The notes: a model not told the origin generated them from the letters alone. A stretch of 64,000 bases of DNA from Meiothermus hypogaeus (GCF_003574035.1 NZ_QWKY01000001.1:92246-156245), one strand, 5' to 3'. Numbered from the stretch's first letter, positions 28,999 through 37,525 are shown. Program-made: numbers and translations.

Positions 28999-30912
28999 AT
29001 GTCAAGCAAGATGAAATGGGTTGCTATCCTGCTCCTGCTGGGAATTGCCCAGGCCCAGGGCCCGGGCTTCAGCATCCGCCTGAGCCCCAGCACCCTGACC
29101 CTTCCGCCGGGCGGCGACACCGCCTTCACCCTGACCCTGGAGCCCCGGGGCGGGTTTACCGGTGCGGTAACCCTGCGGCTGGTGGGCGCCCCGGCGGGGG
29201 TGGGCTTCGCCGTTACCCGCCTGCAGGTGGCCAGCAGTAGCCCCATCACCCAGGGGCTTGTGCTGGGGGTAGATACCGGGGTGGCCCCGGGCACCTACAA
29301 CCTCACCCTCCAGGCCGAAAGCGACGGCCAGGTGCAGACCACCGCGCTCACCCTGCGGGTGGCCCTTCCTACGGGAACGCTGCTCTGGACAAGGCAGTTT
29401 GGGACCGACCGCTTAGACAAAGCCTCTGCCCTGGCGGTGGACAGCCAGGGGAACGTCCTGGTGGCGGGGGAGGTCGTGAACGCCCTGCCCGGCCAGGCCC
29501 CTCTGGGCCGTACGGACGCCTTCCTGCGCAAGTACGACCCGAACGGCAACCCCATCTGGACAAGGCAGTTCGGCACCGGCGGCTTTGACGAAGCCAATGC
29601 CCTGGCAGTGGACGGCCAGGGGAACGTCCTGGTGGCGGGGCAGGTCGAGGGCGCCCTGCCCGGCCAGATCCATCTGGGCAATTCCGACGCCTTCCTGCGC
29701 AAGTACGACCCGAACGGCAACCCCATATGGACAAGGCAGTTCGGCACCAGCGGCGATGAAGCAGCCTCTGCCCTGGCGGTGGACGGCCAGGGGAACGTCC
29801 TGGTGGCGGGGTGGGTCACTGGCGCCCTGCCCGGCCAGACCCATCTAGGAAAAAGTGACGCCTTCCTGCGCAAGTACGACCCGAACGGCAACCCCATCTG
29901 GACAAGGCAGTTTGGCACCGATAGCGCAGAGACAGTCTCTGCCCTGGCGGTGGACGGCCAGGGGAACGTCCTGGTGGCGGGGGATGTCGCGGGCGCCCTG
30001 CCCGGCCAGACCCATCTGGGCTTTTTCGACGCCTTCCTGCGCAAGTACGACCCGAACGGCAACCCCATCTGGACAAGGCAGTTTGGCACCGGCGACCGCG
30101 ACGAAGCCAATGCCCTGGCAGTGGACGGCCAGGGGAACGTCCTGGTGGCGGGGTGGGTCGCGGGCGCCCTGCCCGGCCAGACCCATCTGGGCGTTACGGA
30201 CGCCTTCCTGCGCAAGTACGACCCGAACGGCAACCCCATCTGGACAAGGCAGTTTGGCACCGATAGCGCAGAGACAGTCTCTGCCCTGGCGGTGGACGGC
30301 CAGGGGAACGTCCTGGTGGCGGGGGATGTCGCGGGCGCCCTGCCCGGCCAGACCCATCTGGGCTTTTTCGACGCCTTCCTGCGCAAGTACGACCCGAACG
30401 GCAACCCCATCTGGACAAGGCAGTTTGGCACCGGCGACCGCGACGAAGCCAATGCCCTGGCAGTGGACGGCCAGGGGAACGTCCTGGTGGCGGGGTGGGT
30501 CGCGGGCGCCCTGCCCGGCCAGACCCATCTGGGCGTTACGGACGCCTTCCTGCGCAAGTACGACCCGAACGGCAACCCCATCTGGACAAGGCAGTTTGGC
30601 ACCGATAGCGCAGAGACAGTCTCTGCCCTGGCGGTGGACGGCCAGGGGAACGTCCTGGTGGCGGGGGATGTCGCGGGCGCCCTGCCCGGCCAGACCTATC
30701 TGGGCGATTCCGACGCCTTCCTGCGCAAGTACGACCCGAACGGCAACCCCATCTGGACAAGGCAGTTCGGCACCAGCGACTTTGACGAAGCCAATGCCCT
30801 GGCAGTGGACGGCCAGGGGAACGTCCTGGTGGCGGGGCGGGTCGGGGGCGCCCTGCCCGGCCAGGCCCATCTGGGCAGTACGGACGCCTTCCTACGCAAG
30901 TACAGCCCTTGA
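28999..30912 (+). CDS. Secreted SBBP-repeat protein with nine near-identical 57-aa repeats
   Basis: The 637-aa product has a signal peptide (cut after GIAQAQ) and an Ig-like domain (~25-125; LSPSTLTLPPGGDTAFTLTL). Nine repeats of exactly 57 aa follow, each of the form IWTRQFGT ... ALAVDGQGNVLVAG ... GALPGQ ... DAFLRKYDPNGNP. These are SBBP (seven-bladed beta-propeller-type) repeats, and nine copies could form one closed propeller or a longer array. Repeats 4-5 and 6-7 appear identical as a 342-bp pair (about 29922-30263 and 30264-30605), showing very recent duplication. The function is unknown; an extracellular binding role is likely. It diverges from the VWA fusion gene. Confidence 0.85.
   Translation: MSSKMKWVAILLLLGIAQAQGPGFSIRLSPSTLTLPPGGDTAFTLTLEPRGGFTGAVTLRLVGAPAGVGFAVTRLQVASSSPITQGLVLGVDTGVAPGTYNLTLQAESDGQVQTTALTLRVALPTGTLLWTRQFGTDRLDKASALAVDSQGNVLVAGEVVNALPGQAPLGRTDAFLRKYDPNGNPIWTRQFGTGGFDEANALAVDGQGNVLVAGQVEGALPGQIHLGNSDAFLRKYDPNGNPIWTRQFGTSGDEAASALAVDGQGNVLVAGWVTGALPGQTHLGKSDAFLRKYDPNGNPIWTRQFGTDSAETVSALAVDGQGNVLVAGDVAGALPGQTHLGFFDAFLRKYDPNGNPIWTRQFGTGDRDEANALAVDGQGNVLVAGWVAGALPGQTHLGVTDAFLRKYDPNGNPIWTRQFGTDSAETVSALAVDGQGNVLVAGDVAGALPGQTHLGFFDAFLRKYDPNGNPIWTRQFGTGDRDEANALAVDGQGNVLVAGWVAGALPGQTHLGVTDAFLRKYDPNGNPIWTRQFGTDSAETVSALAVDGQGNVLVAGDVAGALPGQTYLGDSDAFLRKYDPNGNPIWTRQFGTSDFDEANALAVDGQGNVLVAGRVGGALPGQAHLGSTDAFLRKYSP
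29387..30903 (+). repeat. Tandem 171-bp coding repeats (nine units)
   Basis: Each unit carries the same DNA core (GACGGCCAGGGGAACGTCCT, GACGCCTTCCTGCGCAAGTA). Differences cluster in two short windows per unit, encoding the residues after QFGT and after PGQ. The copy number is likely to vary between strains through slippage or recombination. Confidence 0.9.
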
Positions 30913-31009
30913 GGGCGGGCGCGGTCGGGCCTGCTCTGGGCAGCCTCGGGGGGCCTCTCGGTGGTGCAGGGAAGGAGCTGGTAGGGGCGAGGTTTCCTGG
31001 CCAGGTGGA

Positions 31010-32002
31010 CTAGGGGTCTTGAAACTCCCCCTTGACCCCTTCCAGCACCACCACATCGCTGGTATCCAGGTTATAAAGCACCCGGGTTCCCTCTACAAAG
31101 CCGTCTTTGTTCTGGCTGCGCACGGGTTTTTCCTTGCTGCCGAACAGGTAGGCTACCTTGTCTTTCTCGCGCACCACAGCGCTTTCGGCGGTGGAGGTGC
31201 GGCCATCCTGCACCAGCTTGATGGAGCCAAACAGGTGCAAGATTTCATCGTCTACGTTGTACACCATGCGTTCGGCACTACCTTGCAGGGGCTTTTCTCC
31301 GGTGCGCTCGAGTTCGATGGGCCCGGTCACTCGCGCATTGCCGCTCTCGTTGTCGTAGTCGAGGCGGCTGCCCCAGGCCTTGCTCTTGCCCTGCTGAACC
31401 TCTACCGCCCTGGGGGCGGGTTTAAGCTCGAGCTCGAGGCGGTCCTCTTCTTCGATGTACCGGGCGGTGCCCCCGGTCATGAAGACGTAGTCGTTGACCT
31501 CGCGCACTTGTTCCACACGGGCAATAGCCCCAAAAGCCCGGGCATCTTCGCCAAAGGTAATTTGCACCCGAAAAGGCGGGGGGTCGGCAAAAAGCGAGCG
31601 GCTCAGGGAGGGGCCTTCACGCTTGGCTCCAACCTGAACGTCGAAAGCCTTTAGGCTTCCGTCGTTTTGCTCGGCGGCCTCGAGGCGCACCTGCTGCCCT
31701 ACCTTCAGGTCGCTAAACTGCACCGCTTTTCCTTCGTGCCAGAAGCGGGTCAGCTTATCGGTCGTAAAAACCTGCTCGCCTACCCGCAGGCTCTTCTTTT
31801 CGGCATCCAGCGCAGCAATAACCCCTCCATACAGGTCGCGCAACTCGATGATGGCCGGAGGGTTGTCGGGCCCGGTCTTGACCACCACAATCTTCTTACC
31901 GCGCCGTTCAATTTCGGCGGTGGTTTGAAAGGCCGGCTCGGGGTCTTGCTGGGCCAGAGCTATCAGCAGCAACAGTCCTGATAGCAGCCAGGGCCAGCGC
32001 AT
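31010..32002 (-). CDS. LptA/OstA-like periplasmic protein with N-terminal extra domain
   Basis: The 330-aa product has a signal peptide (LLLLIALAQQ). A domain of about 100 residues with an SH3-like pattern (VIAALDAEKKSLRVGEQVFT, LKVGQQVRLEA) is followed by an OstA-like beta-jellyroll region. The visible OstA signature is the series of repeated strands GGTARYIEEEDRLELE, ARVTGPIELER, SAERMVYNVDDEILHLFGS and KDGFVEGTRVLYNLDTSDVV. In LPS-bearing bacteria such proteins form the Lpt bridge carrying LPS to the outer membrane. Thermus-group bacteria are not known to make classical LPS, so another envelope glycolipid is the likely cargo. It is the third gene of the LptC-LptA-LptA-like operon, 8 nt after the second. 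Confidence 0.75.
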   Translation of the reverse strand: MRWPWLLSGLLLLIALAQQDPEPAFQTTAEIERRGKKIVVVKTGPDNPPAIIELRDLYGGVIAALDAEKKSLRVGEQVFTTDKLTRFWHEGKAVQFSDLKVGQQVRLEAAEQNDGSLKAFDVQVGAKREGPSLSRSLFADPPPFRVQITFGEDARAFGAIARVEQVREVNDYVFMTGGTARYIEEEDRLELELKPAPRAVEVQQGKSKAWGSRLDYDNESGNARVTGPIELERTGEKPLQGSAERMVYNVDDEILHLFGSIKLVQDGRTSTAESAVVREKDKVAYLFGSKEKPVRSQNKDGFVEGTRVLYNLDTSDVVVLEGVKGEFQDP

Positions 32003-32010
32003 GGTTCTTA

Positions 32011-32925
32011 TTATTGCTCGCTTAGCTTGCGAAAGTCGTTCACGGGAAGCCGGGGTGCCTGGGCCAGCACCCGCACCTGGGAGCGGTTGACGTTGTGCAG
32101 AAGCGAGTTGCCCGATAGGGTGGCTTTTTCCTTCGCATTGACGCTGCGGGCCGGCACGTTCTGGTTGCCCACCCGACCGGCCACAATGGTGGCCTCGCCG
32201 GTGTTGTCGTTGTAGACCAGGCTGGCCCCGGTGGTGGTGATGTCGCCATCGACCAGGGTAACCCCGCCGGTGGCCAGCAAGCGTTTTTCGTCGGTCAAGC
32301 TGCGGATTTCCTTAGCCCGAATCACCAGGTCACCCTTGCCTTCGCGCTTGCGCAGCAGCACCACCTCCCTGGCATCGTTGAAGACGGCCAGCCCGCGGTC
32401 TTCCTCGTAATACACTCCTTCCGAGCGCCCCTCCTGGCGGCCGTTCTTGAGAATCACGCCGCCCTCGCTAGTAGAGATGTTGGTGTCCACCTCGAAGGTC
32501 ATGCGGGGGGCGGTGACTTCCACCGGGTCGCTGTTTTTGTCCCTGGGTTCCTGGCGCATGCGAGCGTTACCGTCCAGGGTACCGCGTCCGCTGGATTCGC
32601 GGTAGACCAGCTTGGGCCCGCTGGCCGTCATGCGGTCGCGCTTGACCACCACACTCCCCTCAAAGGAGGCCACCCGCTCCCCCTCTGCCTCTTGCATGGT
32701 TTTGCCCTGGGGCGCCTCTAACGTAGCACGGGTAGCGTTGATTTCCAGGTCTTTTACCTTCCCTATCACCCCTCCGGGCTTGCCCGCCTCGTAGACCCAG
32801 GGGCCGTTGCGCAGGTTGCCCGAGCGCTGCCCACCAGGAGCCTCTATGGTTATGATGCGCTGTTCTTTACTCTGGGCCAGTACAGCCAAAGTAAGGAGAA
32901 AAAGAAGCCATGCCAGACGTTTCAT
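32011..32925 (-). CDS. LptA/OstA-like periplasmic protein
   Basis: The 304-aa product has a signal peptide ending near VLAQS and consists mostly of OstA-type repeated beta strands. Examples are LEINATRATLEAPQGKTM, FEGSVVVKRDRMTASGPKLV, GVYYEEDRGLAVFNDAREVV and ATGGVTLVDGDITTTGASLV. These patterns occur in LptA and the N-terminal domain of LptD, and the length would allow two jellyroll units. Its start overlaps the LptC-like stop by 4 nt (ATGA), so the genes are co-expressed and coupled. A role in moving lipid across the periplasm is inferred from homology and gene order. Confidence 0.8.
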   Translation of the reverse strand: MKRLAWLLFLLTLAVLAQSKEQRIITIEAPGGQRSGNLRNGPWVYEAGKPGGVIGKVKDLEINATRATLEAPQGKTMQEAEGERVASFEGSVVVKRDRMTASGPKLVYRESSGRGTLDGNARMRQEPRDKNSDPVEVTAPRMTFEVDTNISTSEGGVILKNGRQEGRSEGVYYEEDRGLAVFNDAREVVLLRKREGKGDLVIRAKEIRSLTDEKRLLATGGVTLVDGDITTTGASLVYNDNTGEATIVAGRVGNQNVPARSVNAKEKATLSGNSLLHNVNRSQVRVLAQAPRLPVNDFRKLSEQ

Positions 32926-33491
32926 GAGCTACCCCCTTCGATAGGGCAGGGCGGTTGTTCCCCACCGGAGATGAACTTCTCGATGGGGTCGCGCCAACTG
33001 GGGTTTTCGATACCAAAATCGCTTTTGAAGTCCTTACCCTGCACTTCCAGGCTGGGCGCGGTGATGAAGACGCTGGGCGCACGGAACCCCTCGCGCTGGT
33101 CAATCGTGACCGGCACTTCGCCTGGTTTGCCCAGGTTGACCGTATAGCACCCCTTCAGGATTTCCACCCGGGCGTAGGGCAGCCTTAAGTTATCGGCCCG
33201 GTCGATGGTCACTTCTGGGGCAGAAAGCCGCATATCCAGCCGGTTTTCTACAAAACGCTGCCCCGACTGCAACCCGGTCACCTTGGCCTCGCGGGAGCCG
33301 GGGTCTTGCTCGACCTGGGCGGCAGCGAACTCCCAGCGGGCCTTGGGGTCTTGTTCGGGGTAAAGGGTCAGGCGGACGTTCTCGAGTTTCACCCCACGGT
33401 TGGGGGTAGGGGGTGTTGGAACCGGACGGCTCACCAAAAAAAGCGAGAGCGCGCCGATCACAACCAGAGCGATGAGTGCAGGTCGAACCAC
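32922..33491 (-). CDS. LptC-like bitopic membrane protein
   Basis: The 189-aa product has one N-terminal transmembrane helix (LIALVVIGALSLFLVS), a Pro-rich linker and a periplasmic domain of about 140 residues with LptC-like strands (GVKLENVRLTLY, WEFAAAQVEQDPGSREAKVT, LSAPEVTIDRADNLRL). LptC receives lipid from the LptBFG transporter and hands it to LptA. It is the first gene of a three-gene operon with two OstA-like genes. LptB, LptF, LptG and LptD are not in this window. Assignment rests on topology, strand pattern and neighbours rather than on strict motifs. Confidence 0.75.
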   Translation of the reverse strand: MVRPALIALVVIGALSLFLVSRPVPTPPTPNRGVKLENVRLTLYPEQDPKARWEFAAAQVEQDPGSREAKVTGLQSGQRFVENRLDMRLSAPEVTIDRADNLRLPYARVEILKGCYTVNLGKPGEVPVTIDQREGFRAPSVFITAPSLEVQGKDFKSDFGIENPSWRDPIEKFISGGEQPPCPIEGGSS

Positions 33492-33686
33492 GGCTAGAGG
33501 GTAGAAGCAAGGTCGCTAAGAAGCGTGAACTGAGGGCTAAAGGCCGTTGGGTTAGTTTGAATATCGCATGAGTGGCAGCTTTGCTCCATCTTTACCCAGA
33601 ATACCTGGCTTCCTCTCACACACCCCGCTCATTTCACGTGTTGAGGAATAAGGAAGGTAAATCCAGATGATTCGATTCAAGCCAGC

Positions 33687-34709
33687 TTACAAGACATCCC
33701 GTGTGGTGCCGCGGGTGCGGTAGTTGACCCAGTTCTTGCGAAGCCGCAGGGCTTTCTTGATTACACCGTAAAGCGGTGAGAGGCTGACATCGTAAGCCGG
33801 GAAGCGCACCCGTTGACCACCAAAGCCTTCCTTGAAAGCGTCAATCCCAGCCGCATGGCTGCCCTCGGTTTGACGGGGTACGCCCCACAGGTCGTAGATG
33901 CGGCAGCCGTTTTCAATTCCCCAGTTGATGGCGCCCCAGTGCATGCCGTTGGGCGCTTTGGCATTGGAGTTCTCGCGGCTACTACCGCCGTAGAGGTAGT
34001 CTATTTTGCCAGCAAAAGCCACAAACAGACCCGCCGCCAGCGCCTTGCCGTCCAGGCGCGCAATCGAGATGAAGGCCTGCCCCAGCGGTTGATTCATCTC
34101 CTTGAGTACCATTTGGTAATAGTATTTGGCGTGCTGCAATAGCCTGGCCCGTCGGTTGGTCTCTTCAAAAAGCCGCCAGAACTCCTCAAAAGCTTCCATA
34201 CCTTCTATGGTCGTTACCACACGTTTCTCGGCGAGCCTGGTATTGCGGCGGTGCATGTTTTCCATGTTGGCCAGAAGTCCCTCGCGCCCCAGCGTCAGGT
34301 CGAGCCAGATGGTGTACTCGGGCTGGATGGTTTCCTCCAGTTGCATTTGGGGAAATTCTGGGGCAGATTGCAGCGCAGGCTGGCCGGTTTCAGGCTCGAG
34401 CTTCAGGTAGACCGCACCTCCAGCCTGTTGTTTGAGCGCCTCTACAACCCTGGGCAAATCTCGGATATCGCGCAGTGCGGGGCCGCGGGAGGCATAAAGC
34501 ATCGAGATAGGGCCCACAAAACTACGGCGGAAAAGTTGTATGGCTGCAATTAACTCGTCGTTCTGGTAGGCCGCAACGCGCTCCGGCTGCCAGCCGGAGA
34601 GCTTCTTGACCTCACCCCAGCCCCAGGACTGCAAGGCACTGGTGATGGGCATTGAAGCAACCATTTGATTCCAGGCCACGGGGTCATTAATGGGTTCCAA
34701 TCTCAACAC
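33687..34709 (-). CDS. FemAB/FemX-type peptidoglycan bridge aminoacyltransferase
   Basis: The 340-aa product matches the Fem family, whose members use aminoacyl-tRNA to add residues to the Lys or Orn of lipid II stem peptides. Visible features are SALQSWGWGEVKK (start of the first GNAT-like domain), LYASRGPALRD, RRNTRLAEK, and YLYGGSSRENSNAKAPNGMHWGAINWGIENGCRIYDLWGV in the second domain (given here as a positional landmark, about residues 235-275). Thermus-group peptidoglycan has Orn cross-linked through glycines, which fits. It starts at a GTG (34709) with CATAAT 8 nt upstream, suggesting a leaderless mRNA. It diverges from pheA. Confidence 0.88.
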   Translation of the reverse strand: MLRLEPINDPVAWNQMVASMPITSALQSWGWGEVKKLSGWQPERVAAYQNDELIAAIQLFRRSFVGPISMLYASRGPALRDIRDLPRVVEALKQQAGGAVYLKLEPETGQPALQSAPEFPQMQLEETIQPEYTIWLDLTLGREGLLANMENMHRRNTRLAEKRVVTTIEGMEAFEEFWRLFEETNRRARLLQHAKYYYQMVLKEMNQPLGQAFISIARLDGKALAAGLFVAFAGKIDYLYGGSSRENSNAKAPNGMHWGAINWGIENGCRIYDLWGVPRQTEGSHAAGIDAFKEGFGGQRVRFPAYDVSLSPLYGVIKKALRLRKNWVNYRTRGTTRDVL

Positions 34710-34801
34710 GCTTTACCATTATGCCGTATCGAAGTTGGGCTGGTCTGGATTTTTTGCTGGACTACCTGAGAAAACCAGAAAAACTTATACTGGGCCGCGT
34801 G

Positions 34802-35644
34802 ATGCGTATTGCCTTCCAGGGAACTGAGGGAGCCTACAGTGAGGAAGCCTCATTGCGAGCTTTTCCAGGCGCACAAACCATCGGGCTGCCCACCTTTCAT
34901 CAGGTTTTTTCTGCGGTGACCAACAACGAGGTAGATCTAGGGGTGGTTCCGGTGGAAAACACCACCGCCGGCATCATCAACCAGACCTACGATCTGCTCC
35001 TGGAGACCGACCTGCACGTGGTAGGTGAGCTGGTGCTGAAGGTCGAGCACTGCTTGCTGGCCCCGCCCGGAACCCGCCTGGAGGATATCCGTAAGGTCAA
35101 AAGCCATCCGCAGGGCCTGGCCCAGTGCGATGGCTTTATTGCCCGGTACAAACTCGAGGCCGAGCCCGTCTACGACACCGCCGGCGCCGCCCGCGAGCTG
35201 GCCGAGCACCCCCAGCCCGGCCTGGCCGCTATAGCCAGCCGCCGCGCTGCCGAGCGCTATGGGCTGAGTATTGTGGCCGAGGCTATCCAGGACTTCAGCG
35301 GCAACTACACCCGATTCTTTGTACTTTCGCGCGAGGACCTACCTCGCCGGGAAGGCCCTTACAAGACCTCGGTGGTCTTTACCACCCGCCACCGGCCCGG
35401 CGAACTGCTGGCTGCCTTGCAGGCTTTCGCCGACCAGGGCATCAACCTGACCAAGCTCGAGTCCCGTCCCCGCCGCGACCCCGAACGCCCTTTCTCCCCT
35501 ATTTTTTATGCCGACTTCGAGGGCCACGCCGAAGACCCTGGCCCCTCTCAGGCCCTGCTGACGCTCTTACGTCGGGCTTCGTTTGTGAAGGTGCTGGGCT
35601 CATATCCGGCGGTTACAAGCTGGGGTCTTCTCAAAGAAACCTGA
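34802..35644 (+). CDS. pheA: Prephenate dehydratase
   Basis: PheA converts prephenate to phenylpyruvate in Phe synthesis. The 280-aa product has the dehydratase domain (MRIAFQGTEGAYSEEA, VPVENTTAGIINQTYDLL, TRFFVL with the essential Thr-Arg-Phe) and a C-terminal ACT domain. In that domain KLESRPRR carries the ESRP motif that binds Phe for feedback control. No chorismate mutase is fused. A GTG at 34799 precedes the ATG directly and has TATACT 7 nt upstream, so the mRNA may be leaderless and start at that GTG; the ATG is used because it gives the usual MRIAFQG start. No attenuator-like leader is visible, unlike aroF. Confidence 0.95.
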   Translation: MRIAFQGTEGAYSEEASLRAFPGAQTIGLPTFHQVFSAVTNNEVDLGVVPVENTTAGIINQTYDLLLETDLHVVGELVLKVEHCLLAPPGTRLEDIRKVKSHPQGLAQCDGFIARYKLEAEPVYDTAGAARELAEHPQPGLAAIASRRAAERYGLSIVAEAIQDFSGNYTRFFVLSREDLPRREGPYKTSVVFTTRHRPGELLAALQAFADQGINLTKLESRPRRDPERPFSPIFYADFEGHAEDPGPSQALLTLLRRASFVKVLGSYPAVTSWGLLKET

Positions 35645-35760
35645 CCAGAACGTTACACTCAAGTTTGCACAAATGCAGATCGGCTGGGCTACGATCGACA
35701 TTTTTTGTGGCACAGATTCATAGACAGATATAAATCCCCCCGCACACGGCAGGGGGTCTA

Positions 35761-35886
35761 GTATCAGATTCGGTTGATTCCTTTCGGTTCGGTAACGAAT
35801 CAACCCGACCGAAGGGGGTGCTCTAGGATTCAAAAAGACAACCTACATTTTTTTGGTTTTGTAAACTGTCTTTTTGAATCCGGTAT
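35761..35886 (+). repeat. Two-hairpin intergenic repeat, copy 2 (126 bp)
   Basis: It has the same orientation as copy 1 and lies between the convergent pheA and small-barrel genes. Hairpin 1 arms are GGTTGATTC/GAATCAACC. Hairpin 2 is GGATTCAAAAAGACA with TGTCTTTTTGAATCC. The left end has decayed to GTATCAG. Confidence 0.88.
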
Positions 35887-35924
35887 AACGCTAACAAAAA
35901 GTGCAACCCGCTATATTCCAGGAC

Positions 35925-36362
35925 TTATCGGAAGGTAGCGCCAAACAACAGCCGGGCCGAAGGTGAGCTGTTGAAGGGGAAGATGCTCTGTCCACCAATA
36001 AACAACCCCGTATCGCGGTCGAGGGCAAACTCAATACCGGCATCCAGGGTCAGGGCAAAATTAGCGTTGGGTAGCCCCAGGCCCAGGCCGCCCCCAAAGT
36101 AGGGCTTGATACCGCGCAGGTCGCGGTCGAACTGACCGAGGTCGGGCTTGAATAGCACCTCACCTCCGATCAGGAAACGGGGGCCCGTGAACAGTACATC
36201 CCCATAAATCAGGGCCACCAGATCGCGTTGTAGGTTGGCCTCGAGGCCAAACCCCAGGCTGGGCGCAGGTACTGAGATGCGGAGTTGAAAGGCCCGTTGG
36301 GCAAAACCGGATGAAGCAAACACCAGCAGCAGCAAAACGATCAAGACAGGTAAACGTTTCAT
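35925..36362 (-). CDS. Small outer-membrane-barrel-like secreted protein
   Basis: The 145-aa product has a signal peptide (MKRLPVLIVLLLLVFASSGF, cut near AQ). A mature part of about 120 residues is made of alternating beta strands rich in Gly and Phe (LGFGLEANLQRDLVALIYGD, PYFGGGLGLGLPNANFALTL, GLFIGGQSIFPFN). It ends SARLLFGATFR, close to the aromatic-terminated last strand of small outer-membrane barrels. The start is chosen at 36362 with AGAGGTG nearby. It diverges from the two Skp-like genes, whose products chaperone such barrels. A structural similarity to the 63359-63880 product is visible, without long identity. Confidence 0.65.
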   Translation of the reverse strand: MKRLPVLIVLLLLVFASSGFAQRAFQLRISVPAPSLGFGLEANLQRDLVALIYGDVLFTGPRFLIGGEVLFKPDLGQFDRDLRGIKPYFGGGLGLGLPNANFALTLDAGIEFALDRDTGLFIGGQSIFPFNSSPSARLLFGATFR

Positions 36363-36486
36363 GACACACACCTCTGATTTTGAGGTCACAGACCTCACAG
36401 GCGATACCATAGCCCAGCCTGACCTAAAGCGCCAGTGGCATGGCTCTCACCCTATGCTAAGGCCCGGCCCTTACAGTATGGCCCGT

Positions 36487-36978
36487 ATGAAGCGTCTTTC
36501 GCTATTTGTGCCCATACTGGCCGGGCTGCTGCTGAGCAGCCTGCTGGTGGCACAAAACCAACCTACGGCTACCAAAATTGGCTATCTCAATGCCAGGGCC
36601 GTGGTAGAAGCCCATCCCCAGTTTGCCAGGATAAAAGAGATCCAGGCTAAAGCCGAGGCTGAACTCAAGCCCCTCCGCGACCAGCTTCAGCCCCTGGAAG
36701 CCAAAATCCGAGCAGGCAGTGCGACCGCTCAGGAGCAGCAAAATTACCGTATTCTGGCTCAAAGCCTGCAAGAAACCGGCAAGAAGTGGACCGACCAGCA
36801 GAACGAAGCCCTGCGTCCCATCACAGAAGACATCGACAAACTCGTCAGCAAGGTAGCCCAGGAACAGGGTTTTGCTATCGTGCTTGATCAGGAAGTCGCC
36901 GCCAGCAGCGGTCTGGTGGTCTACGCCGCACAGGAGCTCGATATTACCCAGGCCATCTTGCGGGCCTTACCCAAGTAG
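36487..36978 (+). CDS. Skp/OmpH-family periplasmic chaperone, paralogue 1
   Basis: The 163-aa product has a signal peptide (PILAGLLLSSLLVAQ). It follows the Skp/OmpH plan: IGYLNARAVVEAHPQF, then a long helical coiled-coil stretch (residues ~45-110, LKPLRDQLQPLEAKIRAG), then QGFAIVLDQEV near the end. Skp holds unfolded outer-membrane proteins in the periplasm as a trimer. The ATG at 36487 gives exactly the length of the neighbouring paralogue; an ATG 9 nt earlier is also possible. A TACAGT box lies 9 nt upstream of the chosen start, so the leader would be very short. It shares most of its coiled-coil sequence with paralogue 2, showing gene duplication. Confidence 0.88.
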   Translation: MKRLSLFVPILAGLLLSSLLVAQNQPTATKIGYLNARAVVEAHPQFARIKEIQAKAEAELKPLRDQLQPLEAKIRAGSATAQEQQNYRILAQSLQETGKKWTDQQNEALRPITEDIDKLVSKVAQEQGFAIVLDQEVAASSGLVVYAAQELDITQAILRALPK

Positions 36979-36989
36979 TGGAGTGAAAG

Positions 36990-37481
36990 ATGAACAGAAA
37001 CTGGTTGTTTGTAGTGATGCTGGCAGGTTTGCTGTTTGGGGGTTCGCTCATCGCGCAGAACCGCCCGACCCCTACCCGCATCGGTTATGTGGATGCCGAA
37101 AAAGTGGTGCAGGCCCACAAGGACTTCAAAAAGGTACAGGATGTGCGCACCCAGGCCGAGCGCGAGCTGAAGCCCCTCCGCGACCAGCTTCAACCCCTGG
37201 AGGCCAAACTTCGGGCCGGCAATGCCACCGCCAAAGAGCAGCAGGATTACCGTGTGCTGGCGCAAAGCTTGCAGGAAGCCGGGCGCAAGTGGACCGAGCG
37301 CAGCAATGCAGTCCTGAAACCCATCACCGAAGAAATTGACCAGGTAATTGCCCGGGTGGCTCAGCAGCAAGGCTTTGCCATTGTGCTGGACAAGAAAGTG
37401 GCCGCCAGCAGCGGTCTGGTGGTCTATGCCGCCGAGGAACTCGAGATTACCAACGCGGTGATCCGAGCGCTGCCCAAGTAG
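36990..37481 (+). CDS. Skp/OmpH-family periplasmic chaperone, paralogue 2
   Basis: The 163-aa product is clearly related to the preceding gene. Stretches such as ELKPLRDQLQPLEAK and VAASSGLVVYAA are the same, while the signal peptide and the part facing substrates (IGYVDAEKVVQAHKDFKKVQ) differ. It starts 11 nt after paralogue 1 with GGAG upstream, so the two form an operon and could make mixed trimers. Its role is inferred from the family: holding outer-membrane proteins unfolded during transit. A stable hairpin follows the stop codon. Confidence 0.88.
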   Translation: MNRNWLFVVMLAGLLFGGSLIAQNRPTPTRIGYVDAEKVVQAHKDFKKVQDVRTQAERELKPLRDQLQPLEAKLRAGNATAKEQQDYRVLAQSLQEAGRKWTERSNAVLKPITEEIDQVIARVAQQQGFAIVLDKKVAASSGLVVYAAEELEITNAVIRALPK

Positions 37482-37490
37482 TCAAAACCC

Positions 37491-37525
37491 CAACAGGCGT
37501 GGGAACAAATCGCCCACGCCTGTTG
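37491..37525 (+). terminator. Hairpin after the Skp-like pair
   Basis: A perfect 13-bp stem, CAACAGGCGTGGG with CCCACGCCTGTTG (9-nt loop), begins 9 nt after the stop codon. There is no T run, so it may instead stabilise the mRNA 3' end. Confidence 0.55.

Noticed and set aside
29387..30903. Regular direct repeats that could suggest a CRISPR array
   Set aside because: The 171-bp period, coding frame and lack of short repeat/unique spacer structure fit protein repeats, not CRISPR.
29855..31654. 599-codon frame over the SBBP repeats
   Set aside because: It is a frame-shifted reading of the 171-bp repeats, made long by their identical DNA; the sense frame has the signal peptide and SBBP motifs.
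37491..37525. Perfect hairpin as part of the mobile repeat family
   Set aside because: It lacks the ATACC ends and both family stems; it is better seen as the end of the Skp-like transcript.
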